A stretch of 64,000 bases of DNA from Solimonas soli DSM 21787 (GTDB taxonomy: Bacteria; Pseudomonadota; Gammaproteobacteria; Nevskiales; Nevskiaceae). The notes beneath the pieces were generated by a model. That model searched no databases. It had not been told where the DNA came from and was given only the letters and a program-made list of their open reading frames with translations. The position numbers and the translations under genes are program-made. The DNA is taken from NCBI RefSeq assembly GCF_000474945.1, contig NZ_AXDW01000015.1:62001-126000 (forward strand). The letters run 5' to 3'. Of this stretch, positions 38,140 to 46,395 are shown one piece after another; positions within the stretch are counted from its first letter, which is position 1; the number at the start of each line of letters is the position of its first letter.

Positions 38140-39666
38140 ATGACGCACCTGGATCGCAACGCCGCGCGGGCGGCGCTTTTTTCGTTGACCATGCTGCTGA
38201 CGGCTTGTGGCGGCAGCAGCGGCGACGGCGCCGGCGGCGCGCCGGCGAGCGGGCCGGTCGGCAGCGCCGACGCCGAAAGCTGGCAGGCGGCGCAGGGCTA
38301 CATGGACGTCATCGCGCATTCGTCCGCCTTCGACGAATGCCTGACCCGCAATCCGGCCGCCGAGCCGTGGAAATGCCTGCGCGGACCGCGTTCCGGCTCG
38401 GCGCTCGGGCACGCCGTCGCCGAGTGGATGCGCTCGCGCCTCGCCGCGATCGACGGTCTGACCGGCGTGCGCACGCAGCGCTTCTCGATTCCCGGCTTCG
38501 CGCCGCGCGCCTACGATCTCACCGTCGATGCCGACGACGGCGCGACGCCGATCGCCGCCTTTCCCTGGTACTACCGCGGCACGACGCCGGCGGCCGGCGT
38601 GGCGGGGCCCATCGTTGATCTCGGCAAGGGCGGCACGCTCGCGCAGCTGCTGGCCGGTGACCTCAGCGGCAAGGTCGCGTATCTGGAAATCTCGCTGGCG
38701 CTGAACGCCGAATCCGGCAAGGCCGACGGTCTGCTGCAGCAGATCGAGGACAAGGGCGCGCTCGCCGCGATCGTCGCCACCGATGCGCCGGCCAACGAGA
38801 TCGCCGCGCAGAACTTCGACGTCGGCACCGGCCGGCGCGCGCTGCCGACACTCATCGTCGGCAAGCAGGACGGCGCGCGCATCGCGGCGCTGGCCGGGCA
38901 CGACGCGCACGTGACGATCGAGGCGTCGATCGCCGACCAGAGCAGCGACAACGTCATCGCCCGCCTGCCCGGCGCCGATCCCTCGCACATCATCGTCGTC
39001 GGCACGCCGATCAACGCCTGGCTGACGGCGAGCGGCGAGCGCGCGCCGGGCGTCGGCATCCTGATCTATCTCGCGCGCTACTTCGCCGAGCAGGCCCGCA
39101 AGAACGGCCCGCTGCCGTACACGATCGACTTCGTGGCGACCGGCGGCCACGAGCTCTACGCGGCCGGCGTCGACCGCTATCTCTCCTGCCTCGCGCCGGA
39201 ATCGATCATGGCCTATGTGCACCTCGGCTCGGGCCTGGTCTACGCCGGCTATGCCAACGGCCTCGACGGCGAGCCGAAGGCGACCGGCGGCCTGTCGCAG
39301 GCGCGCACGCTGGCCGTCTCCGAGAACACGGTGCTGCGCGGCGTCAGCGATCCGGCATTCTCCGCTCCGGCGCTGCAGCCGTACTTCAGCTTTCCGCCGT
39401 CGCTGTTCATTCCCGGCGAAAACCGCGCGCCATACGCCAAGGGCATTCCGACCGTCGGCATGAACGGCACCAATGCCTATTTCCACACCGCCGCCGACGA
39501 TGCAACGCAGATCGTGCGCGCCGCGCTCGGGCCGATGGCCGAAGCCTTCCGCGACTCCGTCGCCGGCCTGCTGCAGACCGATGCCATGGCGCTCGCCCGC
39601 GCCAACGCGCTGGCCGCCGCGCTCGGCGCGGGCGGCGACGCGCCGTTCTGGGAATGCGCGGATTGA
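38140..39666 (+). CDS. M28-like lipoprotein lacking the zinc ligands
   Basis: 508 residues from ATG 38140. The lipobox LLTAC places lipidation near residue 22. A protease-associated-like insert (about 150-260; AYLEISLAL; ALPTLIVGKQDGARI) precedes an M28-type aminopeptidase core (about 280-500). Where M28 enzymes have HxD and the GANDN-type ligands, this has GTPINAW and GERAPG; the EE pair reads GGHELYAAG; the LD ligand reads VHLGSG. Only the last His (AYFHTAADDA) and the scaffold persist. A pseudo-peptidase with a binding role, or a reshaped metal site, is inferred. It follows the ligase gene after 97 bp. Confidence 0.78.
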   Translation: MTHLDRNAARAALFSLTMLLTACGGSSGDGAGGAPASGPVGSADAESWQAAQGYMDVIAHSSAFDECLTRNPAAEPWKCLRGPRSGSALGHAVAEWMRSRLAAIDGLTGVRTQRFSIPGFAPRAYDLTVDADDGATPIAAFPWYYRGTTPAAGVAGPIVDLGKGGTLAQLLAGDLSGKVAYLEISLALNAESGKADGLLQQIEDKGALAAIVATDAPANEIAAQNFDVGTGRRALPTLIVGKQDGARIAALAGHDAHVTIEASIADQSSDNVIARLPGADPSHIIVVGTPINAWLTASGERAPGVGILIYLARYFAEQARKNGPLPYTIDFVATGGHELYAAGVDRYLSCLAPESIMAYVHLGSGLVYAGYANGLDGEPKATGGLSQARTLAVSENTVLRGVSDPAFSAPALQPYFSFPPSLFIPGENRAPYAKGIPTVGMNGTNAYFHTAADDATQIVRAALGPMAEAFRDSVAGLLQTDAMALARANALAAALGAGGDAPFWECAD

Positions 39667-39765
39667 AGTCGTGAGCACGGGCCGCGGATGAAAGATTTTT
39701 CATGCGCGGCCCGCGGCGGCGAAATTCATCGGTGATTCACGCCGCGCGCTCTAAACAAGAGCGCG

Positions 39766-40572
39766 ATGGCTCCGACCTTCTTTCAGCACCGGCTTGCCGA
39801 TCCGCAATGGCTGCGGCTCGCGGCAACGGCGCTGGCCCTCGGCATCCTCCTGGCCGGCGAGGCGCCGTGGCCGCGCCGCGCCGCGCGGCGCCGGCAACGC
39901 TGGGCCGCCAACATCGCGCTGCTGATGTTTTCCGCCCTGCTTCTCGCATTGCTGCCGGTGGCGTCGCTCGGCGTTGCGGCCTGGGCGCAGGCGCACGGGC
40001 TCGGCCTGCTGAGCGCGTGGCGACCGCCGCGCGGCGCCGAGATCGCGCTGAGCGTGGTCGCGCTCGATCTGGCGATGTACTGGAACCATCGCCTGATGCA
40101 CGGACCCGACTGGCTGTGGCGTCTGCATCGCGTGCATCACAGCGACGTCGAGTTCGACGCGACCACCGCCCTGCGCTTCCATCCGTTCGAACTGCTCGCG
40201 GCGCTGCTGTGGAAGTGGGCGGCGATCGTGCTGCTCGGCGCGTCGCCGCTCGCCGTGCTCGTCTACGAGAGCATCGCCGGCGTCTACGCGCTGTTCGTGC
40301 ACGCCAACCTGCATCTGCCGGCCCGCCTCGATCGCGCACTGCGTCCGCTGTTCGTCACGCCGGATCTGCACCGCGTGCATCACTCGACCGCCTTCGACGA
40401 GGGCAACTGCAACTTCGGCACCATCTTCTCGTGCTGGGACCGCTGCTTCCGCAGCCATCGCGCGCAGCCGCGGCAGCCACACGCGGCGATGCCGATCGGC
40501 CTCGATCATTTCCGCGACGCCGAGGCGCAGCGCCTGCGCGCGATGCTGGTGCAGCCGTGGCGCGCGCCGTGA
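39766..40572 (+). CDS. Fatty acid hydroxylase/sterol desaturase family protein
   Basis: 268 residues. It is an integral membrane di-iron enzyme with His clusters HRLMH (about 108), HRVHH (about 121), HANLH and a second HRVHH (about 205), the full set for this superfamily. Hydrophobic segments lie near 18-36, 48-75 and 150-185. Members hydroxylate or desaturate lipids, sterols or hopanoids in the membrane; the substrate cannot be read from sequence. It is transcribed alone between two oppositely oriented neighbours. Confidence 0.9.
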   Translation: MAPTFFQHRLADPQWLRLAATALALGILLAGEAPWPRRAARRRQRWAANIALLMFSALLLALLPVASLGVAAWAQAHGLGLLSAWRPPRGAEIALSVVALDLAMYWNHRLMHGPDWLWRLHRVHHSDVEFDATTALRFHPFELLAALLWKWAAIVLLGASPLAVLVYESIAGVYALFVHANLHLPARLDRALRPLFVTPDLHRVHHSTAFDEGNCNFGTIFSCWDRCFRSHRAQPRQPHAAMPIGLDHFRDAEAQRLRAMLVQPWRAP

Positions 40573-40577
40573 GCGCT

Positions 40578-41186
40578 TCAGCGCGGTCGCAGGGCCCAGG
40601 CCAGCGCGTCGTCGAGGCGGTCGTTGCCCCAGAACAATTCCTTGCCGACCACGAAGCTCGGCGCGCCGAAGATGCCGCGCTGCTGCGCGGCGAGTGAATT
40701 GTCGCGCAGCTTCGGCTTCTCGGCGGCACTGAGCGCGTGCGCGATCGCGGCATCGGCGTCGACGCCGACGTCGGCGAGGCAGTCGCGGATCACCGCGTCA
40801 TCGCCGATGTTGCGGTCATCGGCGAAATTGGCGCGGTAGACGCCGCGCACGAAGGACGGCAGCCAGGGCGCCTCGGCGTGGCTGCAGGCGATGCGCGCCG
40901 CCGTCACGCTGGTGCGCGGGAACGACGAAGGCCTGCGCCAGGCGATGTGGTGCTTGGCGCAGAGGCGTTCGACGTCGCGCCACATGTAGCGGCCCTTCTG
41001 TTCGTGCACGAGGAACGGCGAGCTCGCGTAGCCCTGCGCCTGGAAGATCGGGCCGAGCAGGAACGGCTTCCACAAGAGCTCCGCGCCGGCGGCGTCGGCG
41101 GCCGTTTCGATGCGCATCGCCGCCGGATACGAATAGGTGCTGGCGAACTCGAACCAGAACTCGACGATCGGTCCCTTCGTGTTCAT
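40578..41186 (-). CDS. 2-hydroxychromene-2-carboxylate isomerase/DsbA-family protein
   Basis: 202 residues from ATG 41186, overlapping the mutarotase stop (ATGA). It is a kappa-class GST/DsbA-like thioredoxin fold: VEFWFEFASTYSYPAAMRI replaces the CxxC with a Ser at the active site (FASTYSY), and the cis-Pro loop reads GIFGAPSFVVGKELFWGNDR. This matches HCCA isomerases from naphthalene pathways and wider glutathione-dependent isomerases. In this lipid/aromatic setting it may serve an aromatic degradation step, but no such cluster is visible. Confidence 0.88.
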   Translation of the reverse strand: MNTKGPIVEFWFEFASTYSYPAAMRIETAADAAGAELLWKPFLLGPIFQAQGYASSPFLVHEQKGRYMWRDVERLCAKHHIAWRRPSSFPRTSVTAARIACSHAEAPWLPSFVRGVYRANFADDRNIGDDAVIRDCLADVGVDADAAIAHALSAAEKPKLRDNSLAAQQRGIFGAPSFVVGKELFWGNDRLDDALAWALRPR

Positions 41187-42028
41187 GCGGCCACCAGGCG
41201 CTGCGCGGCGCGCCAGCGCGCGCCCGGTGCGAGACGCACGGGCGTGGCGATCGTCGCCGCCTCCAGGCAGAGCATCTGCCGCCAGCCGCCCGGGTCGAGA
41301 TCGGCGAGCGCCGCCGCCTTGGCCTCGCCCGGATTCCAGACGACGAGATCGGGAAAGTTGCGGCTCTGCACGACGAGGCGCGTATCGCCGTCGCGCAGCT
41401 CGATCTGCGGCGGCGCGTGGCAATAGATGCGGTCGACTTCGCCTTCGATCGGCAGAGCCTCGGCCGTCTCGAGATGCCGCGCCGGTGTGCCCGGCGGCTC
41501 GCCGGCGGCGGAATCGCGGTAGCGCACGCCCTGCAGGCCGACGACGCGCGCGGCGGCGATATCGGATACGCGCAGATAGGTATGCAGTGCGGCGCTGAAG
41601 TGGCAGACCTCGGCGCCGAGATTGACCACGGACAGCTCGATGTCCAGCGCGTCGCCGCCGACTTCGATGTTCAGCTCGGCCTGGAAGTCATGCGGCCAGA
41701 TCGCGCGCGTCGCCGCGTCGTCGCGCAGCGTGTAGGCGGCATAGGCGCGGCCGTCGTCGCGCAAGCCGTGGCCGGCGCCGATCCAGGGACGCGAGCGCGC
41801 GAAGCCGTGCTTGGGCAGCGGGCCCTCGGCGGCGAACTGCGGGAAGATCACCGGCACGCCGCCGCGGATCGCCGCGCCGCCGTCGATCCGCGAGCGGCGG
41901 CTGAGATAGAGGCGCTCGCCGCCGCGTGCCGGCTGCCAGGCGCAGACGTGCGCGCCATGTGTACAGATCTCGACGCAGGCGCCGTCGCTGGCGCGCAGCG
42001 TTTCGGTGGGAAAGGCGAGGGGGCTCAT
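41183..42028 (-). CDS. D-hexose-6-phosphate mutarotase (YeaD family)
   Basis: 281 residues. It has a galactose-mutarotase-like beta-sandwich with IRGGVPVIFPQF, KHGFARSRPW (active-site His), a second His in LHTYLRV, and VVWNPGEAKAAALADLDPGGW near the end carrying the catalytic acid. The family interconverts the anomers of glucose-6-phosphate in the cytoplasm. It shares an ATGA overlap with the downstream isomerase and lies 14 bp after the DUF488 gene, so the three minus-strand genes are probably one operon. Confidence 0.9.
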   Translation of the reverse strand: MSPLAFPTETLRASDGACVEICTHGAHVCAWQPARGGERLYLSRRSRIDGGAAIRGGVPVIFPQFAAEGPLPKHGFARSRPWIGAGHGLRDDGRAYAAYTLRDDAATRAIWPHDFQAELNIEVGGDALDIELSVVNLGAEVCHFSAALHTYLRVSDIAAARVVGLQGVRYRDSAAGEPPGTPARHLETAEALPIEGEVDRIYCHAPPQIELRDGDTRLVVQSRNFPDLVVWNPGEAKAAALADLDPGGWRQMLCLEAATIATPVRLAPGARWRAAQRLVAA

Positions 42029-42041
42029 CGGTTATCCGGGT

Positions 42042-42428
42042 TCAGGCGATGTCGGCGCCGCGCTCGGCGAGCAGCGCGCGCAGCACGCTGCGGTGGCAGC
42101 GCTGTTCGTTTTCGCAATAGCAGCCGACGGCGACGTCGGTCTGCTGCGACAGCACGGCGAGCAGATCGAGCGTGTGCGCGGCGGCCGGCGCCGCCATCTC
42201 GCGCCGGTATGCCGTCGCGAACCGCCTCCAGTCGCGCGCGTCGTGCGCGGCCTGCGCCTGCTTGACCAGCTCGGCGCTCGGCGCCAGTTCCGGCAGCCAG
42301 ACGTCGTACCAGTCCCGCCTGGCGAAATCGGCCTTGGCGACACCGCGCGGCGGCCGGCGCACGGTGCCGATGCGCGGCCCTTCGCGCGGGCCGCGCGGCG
42401 TGCCGAGGCGGACGATATGAACGCTCAT
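42042..42428 (-). CDS. DUF488 family protein
   Basis: 128 residues. The family pattern is visible: an N-terminal IVRLGTPR..GPRIGTVRRPPRG, DWYDVWLPELAPSAELV, a central WRRFATAYRREMA, and the C-terminal CYCENEQRCHRSVLRALL with Cys and His residues that suggest a metal or nucleotide site. Function is unknown for the family. It heads the minus-strand group with the mutarotase and the isomerase. Confidence 0.85.
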   Translation of the reverse strand: MSVHIVRLGTPRGPREGPRIGTVRRPPRGVAKADFARRDWYDVWLPELAPSAELVKQAQAAHDARDWRRFATAYRREMAAPAAAHTLDLLAVLSQQTDVAVGCYCENEQRCHRSVLRALLAERGADIA

Positions 42429-42622
42429 CGCTGTCGCAGATCCGGCATGGGTGGAAACGCGAGCATGCCTTGCTTCGGCCCCGTGGCGCCAGCTGTCGCG
42501 CGGCGCCGGATCGGGGGATAAATCAGAGGCAACATTGCCTGTGGCGGCGGTCGCTCAGGCCAATGGCGCTGCCATGTTGCACCGCCACAATCCGCGCCAC
42601 TCCTATTCGTCAGGGTTCCCCA

Positions 42623-44440
42623 ATGCCTGCCTACAAAGCCCCGCTGCGCGACATGCGCTTCCTGATCAACGAAGTCTTCGACTATCCGGCGCACTACGCC
42701 GCGCTGTCGAACGGCAAGGATGCCGATCCCGAAACCGTCGCCGCCATCCTCGAGGAAGGCGCCAAGTTCTGCGAAGAGGTGCTCTCGCCGCTGAATCGGT
42801 CCGGCGACGAGGAAGGCTGCCACTTCGAGAACGGCAAGGTCACCACGCCCAAGGGCTTCAAGGAAGCCTATGCGCAGTACGTCGCCGGCGGCTGGCAGGG
42901 CCTCTCGCACCCGACCGAATACGGCGGCCAGGGCATGCCGATGTCGATGGGCCTGTTCAAGACCGAGATGATGGGCACCGCCAACTGGTCGTTCAACATG
43001 TATCCGGGCCTGTCGCTCGGCGCCATGAACACCATCCTGCAGCACGCGTCCGACGAGCTGAAGGCCATTTACATGCCGAAGCTCACCGAAGGGACCTGGA
43101 CCGGCACCATGTGCCTGACCGAGCCGCAGTGCGGCACCGACCTCGGCCAGGTCAAGACCCGCGCCGAGCCGCAGGCCGACGGGACCTACAAGATCACCGG
43201 CACCAAGATCTTCATCTCGGCCGGCGAGCACGATCTCGCCGACAACATCGTGCACATCGTCCTCGCGCGCCTGCCGGACGCGCCGCCCGGCACCAAGGGC
43301 ATCTCGCTGTTCATCATCCCCAAGCATCTGCCGGCGGCGGACGGCTCGGTCGGCGCGTTCAACAAGGTCGTGTGCAGCGCCATCGAGCACAAGATGGGCA
43401 TCAAGGCTTCGGCCACCTGCGTCATCAACTTCGAGGAATCGACCGGCTGGATGATCGCCGAGCCGAACAAGGGCCTCGAAGCGATGTTCACCTTCATGAA
43501 CACCGCGCGCATCGGCACCGCGATCCAGGGCGTCTGCCACGCCGAGCTGTCGTTCCAGGGCGCGCTGCGCTACGCCAAGGAGCGCCGCTCGATGCGCGCG
43601 CTCGGCGGCAAGAAGGAGCCGGACAAGGTCGCCGATGCGATCATCCACCACGCCGACGTGCGCCGCATGCTGCTCACGCAGAAGGCGATCGCCGAGGGCG
43701 GCCGCGCGATGATCTACTTCGCCGCGCAGTACGCCGACCACATGACCAGTGGCGTCATCGAAGGCGATGCCAAGAAGGTCAAGCACTGGGACGACAAGCT
43801 CGGCTTCCTCACGCCGATCCTCAAGGGCTTCCTCACCGAACTCGGTTTCGAAGCCGCCAATCAGGGCGTGCAGGTGTTCGGCGGCCACGGCTACATCAAG
43901 GAACACGGCATGGAACAGATCGTGCGCGATGCGCGCATCGCCATGCTCTACGAAGGCACGACCGGCATCCAGGCGCTCGACCTGCTCGGCCGCAAGGTGC
44001 TGATCATGACGCGCGGCGGCGCGGTGCGGGAATTCACCGGCCTGATCGCGCGATTCGCCGTCGAGCATCTGCGCAACGCCAAGCTGCGCCGCTACGCGAC
44101 CTCGCTGGCGACCTACGCCGCCGAGTGGAACGTGCTGACCACGCGCATCATGCTCACCGCGCGCAAGGATCGCGACAGCGTCAGCGCCGCCAGCTACCAC
44201 TTCCTGATGTACTCGGGCTACGTGACGATGGCCTACTTCTGGGCCCTGCAGGCCGCCGTCGCCAGCGACAAGCTCGCCAAAGGCGGCAGCGAGAAGCCGG
44301 AGTTCTACAAGGCCAAGCTGGCGACCGCGCGCTTCTACTTCGATCACCTGCTGCCGCGCGCCAAGGGCCACGCCAGCTCGATGGTCAAGCCGAGCAAGTC
44401 GCTCATCAAGCTGCCGGTCGAGCACTTCGCGTTCGAATGA
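42623..44440 (+). CDS. Acyl-CoA dehydrogenase, long ACAD form
   Basis: 605 residues from ATG 42623. The N-terminal region begins YKAPLRDMRFLINEVFD, typical of the 600-residue ACAD group that carries an extra C-terminal domain. FAD-binding segments are MCLTEPQCGTDLGQVKTRAE (about 155) and FISAGEHDLADNIVH. The catalytic Glu region is in MLYEGTTGIQALDLLGRKV (about 450), and FGGHGYIKEHGMEQIVRDARI is complete. It oxidises acyl-CoA to enoyl-CoA, passing electrons to ETF. A perfect hairpin terminator follows. Confidence 0.94.
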   Translation: MPAYKAPLRDMRFLINEVFDYPAHYAALSNGKDADPETVAAILEEGAKFCEEVLSPLNRSGDEEGCHFENGKVTTPKGFKEAYAQYVAGGWQGLSHPTEYGGQGMPMSMGLFKTEMMGTANWSFNMYPGLSLGAMNTILQHASDELKAIYMPKLTEGTWTGTMCLTEPQCGTDLGQVKTRAEPQADGTYKITGTKIFISAGEHDLADNIVHIVLARLPDAPPGTKGISLFIIPKHLPAADGSVGAFNKVVCSAIEHKMGIKASATCVINFEESTGWMIAEPNKGLEAMFTFMNTARIGTAIQGVCHAELSFQGALRYAKERRSMRALGGKKEPDKVADAIIHHADVRRMLLTQKAIAEGGRAMIYFAAQYADHMTSGVIEGDAKKVKHWDDKLGFLTPILKGFLTELGFEAANQGVQVFGGHGYIKEHGMEQIVRDARIAMLYEGTTGIQALDLLGRKVLIMTRGGAVREFTGLIARFAVEHLRNAKLRRYATSLATYAAEWNVLTTRIMLTARKDRDSVSAASYHFLMYSGYVTMAYFWALQAAVASDKLAKGGSEKPEFYKAKLATARFYFDHLLPRAKGHASSMVKPSKSLIKLPVEHFAFE

Positions 44441-44464
44441 CGCGTCGCTGAAGGTCGAGGAAAC

Positions 44465-44492
44465 GAAGAAGGCGCCTCACGGCGCCTTCTTC
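44465..44492. terminator. Bidirectional intrinsic terminator
   Basis: A perfect 12-bp stem, GAAGAAGGCGCC/GGCGCCTTCTTC, has loop TCAC. It is T-rich after the stem in the plus direction and A/T-rich on the other side (AAACGAAGAA). It lies between the convergent acyl-CoA dehydrogenase and XRE genes and can serve both. Confidence 0.85.
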
Positions 44493-44524
44493 CTATTCGA
44501 TGGCATCCCGCTTGGCACGTTTTG

Positions 44525-44776
44525 TCAGATGCCCTGGGATCGTCGCGACGACGCGGCGGTCTTTTGCTCGACGCTCCTGATCATCGCCGACACGCTGACG
44601 CCAAGGACCGTGCTCAGCTTGAACAGGGTCTTGATGCTCGCGGAATTGTGGCCGCGCTCGAGCAGGGAGACATAGTTCCGCTGCAGCCCGGCTTCCAGCG
44701 CGAGCTGCTCCTGAGAGAGGCCGCGCTGCAACCTCAGCTCGCGCAACACCTCCCCGAATGCCTGCTCCGGCTGCAC
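44525..44776 (-). CDS. Small XRE-family transcriptional regulator
   Basis: 83 residues, a single HTH-XRE domain (about 8-68). The recognition region is GLSQEQLALEAGLQRNYVSLLERG, with HNSASIKTLFKLSTVLGVSVS completing the five helices; a short basic tail follows (TAASSRRSQGI). It is a DNA-binding repressor type. Its promoter carries a 12-bp palindrome at the predicted transcription start, which suggests autoregulation. No toxin, restriction enzyme or phage gene is beside it. Confidence 0.9.
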   Translation of the reverse strand: MQPEQAFGEVLRELRLQRGLSQEQLALEAGLQRNYVSLLERGHNSASIKTLFKLSTVLGVSVSAMIRSVEQKTAASSRRSQGI

Positions 44777-44818
44777 GCCACTCTCCGTTCGATCGACGAA
44801 CGGTAGGGGTCAGGTGCA

Positions 44819-44861
44819 TGAAGATCTTCACAATATACTGGTCAATGGCGGGCGTGCTCAA
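44819..44861 (-). promoter_or_regulatory. Promoter of the XRE gene with palindromic operator
   Basis: On the minus strand, TTGAGC (44856-44861; 4 of 6 to the -35 consensus), 18 bp, then TATATT (44832-44837; 5 of 6 to the -10). The perfect palindrome TGAAGATCTTCA (44819-44830) lies just downstream, covering the expected start near 44825. Such placement is typical of operators for small self-repressing XRE proteins; the link to this protein is inference. Confidence 0.5.
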
Positions 44862-44923
44862 TACGATGCCTGCGTCGCTTCTGACGGGATATCTGCAAAG
44901 ACCGGGGACATGATGAGCGGGGA

Positions 44924-45547
44924 ATGGAAAAGGCCGGACGCGCGCGCGCCTGCCTGTTGCTCGGCGCGGTACTCGTGAGCACGCCTGCGGCAGCCGATCC
45001 AGCGGGGTTCTATGGCGGCCTGTCGGCAGGCGTGGGGCGCGTGAAGGGATACGACGATGCCAGATGGCGGCCGGTGCCGGCTGCGACGGTTGGTTATGCC
45101 TTTGTCTCGGGGCTGCGGCCGGAACTGGAACTCGCGTACCGTCATCACCGCGAGGTCGACGACGCTACGGCCGAGAGCGTGATGGGCAACCTCTGGTGGG
45201 ATATCTGGAACGAGGGTTACTACTTCTACGTCGGAGGCGGGGCCGGCAATGCCTGGCTCGACGTGGACGCCCGCAATGAACGCGCTTCCGACTCGCTGGC
45301 GGCATGGCAAGTCGGGCTCGGTTTAGGTGGTGCCGTGAACGAGCATCTTACGGTCGGCCTGAACTATCGGCATTTCGAAACCTTCCAGGAGCCTCGCTTC
45401 TCCGCGGCAGGGCAGTCTTCCCGGGCCGGCAGCCGTTTCGAGGCGCAGGCCTTCCTCGTCGAGTTGCGCTATTTCTTTGGCGGTGGTCCGCAGGATCCGG
45501 CCCCGTCCGTTTCGGTGCAGCCAGTCAGGGTGGTCCCCGTCCGATAG
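44924..45547 (+). CDS. Putative outer-membrane beta-barrel protein
   Basis: 207 residues. The signal peptide ends near TPAAA (about 24). The mature part alternates short amphipathic strands and turns (GFYGGLSAGVGRVKGYDD; LRPELELAYRHHREVDD; YYFYVGGGAGNAWLDV; LTVGLNYRHFETFQ; FLVELRYFFGGG), matching an eight-stranded OmpA/porin-like barrel of the outer-membrane beta-barrel superfamily. A Pro/Val-rich tail follows the last strand. The family is broad and the role unknown. It diverges from the XRE gene; the 3' end overlaps the tauE remnant. Confidence 0.78.
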   Translation: MEKAGRARACLLLGAVLVSTPAAADPAGFYGGLSAGVGRVKGYDDARWRPVPAATVGYAFVSGLRPELELAYRHHREVDDATAESVMGNLWWDIWNEGYYFYVGGGAGNAWLDVDARNERASDSLAAWQVGLGLGGAVNEHLTVGLNYRHFETFQEPRFSAAGQSSRAGSRFEAQAFLVELRYFFGGGPQDPAPSVSVQPVRVVPVR

Positions 45548-45875
45548 CCTGCGGTTGGTATGTATTCCGCCGAGGTGTGCAGCAGATGGGCGCCGAGCAG
45601 TGCCAGGGCGCCGAAGAAGCAGAGGCTGAACCCGCGCTGCGGCAGCCGCTGCTGCAGCGCCTGACCGGCGGCCATGCCGAGCAGCGCCGGCAGCACGAGA
45701 AAGATCGATAGCCCAAGATCGGCGGCCGGTGCATGGCGTGCCGCCAGCAGCGCGACGAACAAGGCCAGTGTCGAGGTCGTGAACGACAGGCCCATCGCCT
45801 GCAGCAGCGTCTGGCGCGGCAGGTCGAGCGCCTGCAGGAACGGAATCGCCGGCATCACGAACACGCCGGTGACGG
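45469..45875 (-). pseudogene. TauE/SafE sulfite exporter family remnant, 5' part deleted
   Basis: The homologous part, read on the minus strand, starts abruptly at TGVFVMPAIPFLQALDLPRQ (near 45871) and continues with LLQAMGLSFTTSTLALFVAL and a final hydrophobic stretch ending LLGAHLL. This corresponds to only the last third or so of a TSUP (TauE/SafE) permease. The N-terminal membrane half and the start codon are absent; sequence upstream of the break is part of the lysR remnant. The open frame continues past the expected end to 45469, overlapping the barrel gene, so this product is not expected to be functional. Confidence 0.8.
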
Positions 45876-46395
45876 CGGTGCCATCGTCGACGCCGTGCGC
45901 GACGGGCTTTGCGACATCGGCATCGCTTCCGACGCGATGGCGATGAACGGGCTCGAAACCTTCGCGTTTCGCGACGATCCGCTGGTGCTCGTCGCGCCGC
46001 GCGGCGACGCGCTGGCGGCGCGGCGCACGCTGCGCTTTGCCGACGTGCTCGATCGCGATTTCATCGGTCTGGTCGACGGCAGCGCGCTGCACGCGCATCT
46101 GGCCGAGCAGGCGCGTGCGGCCGGCGCGAACCTGCGTTACCGCGCGCGCCTGCGCAGCTTCGACGCGGTCTGCGCGATGGTCGGGCAGGGCGTCGGCGTC
46201 GGCATCGTTTCGCTGGCCGCCGCGAAGCGCTGCGCACGCGGCAGCGGCATCGTGCGTCTGAAGCTCGCCGAAGACTGGGCGGCGCGGCGCCTGCTGCTGT
46301 GCGTGCGCCGCGCCGACGAGCTGCCGGTGTACGCGCAGCGCCCGCTCGCGCATCTGCGCGGGCAGGGCGCCGTCGCGGCGGCGAAGCGCAGCTAG
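45876..46395 (+). pseudogene. LysR-type regulator remnant, HTH and 5' part deleted
   Basis: From about 45880 the frame reads IVDAVRDGLCDIGIASDAMA, then ETFAFRDDPLVLVAPRGDAL and FDAVCAMVGQGVGVGIVSLA, and ends at TAG 46395. This is the C-terminal half of a LysR substrate-binding domain (about 172 codons of 300). The HTH domain and first subdomain are missing. It abuts the tauE fragment head to head, so one deletion of a divergent lysR/tauE pair explains both. Its stop overlaps that of the next minus gene by 3 bp. Confidence 0.85.
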
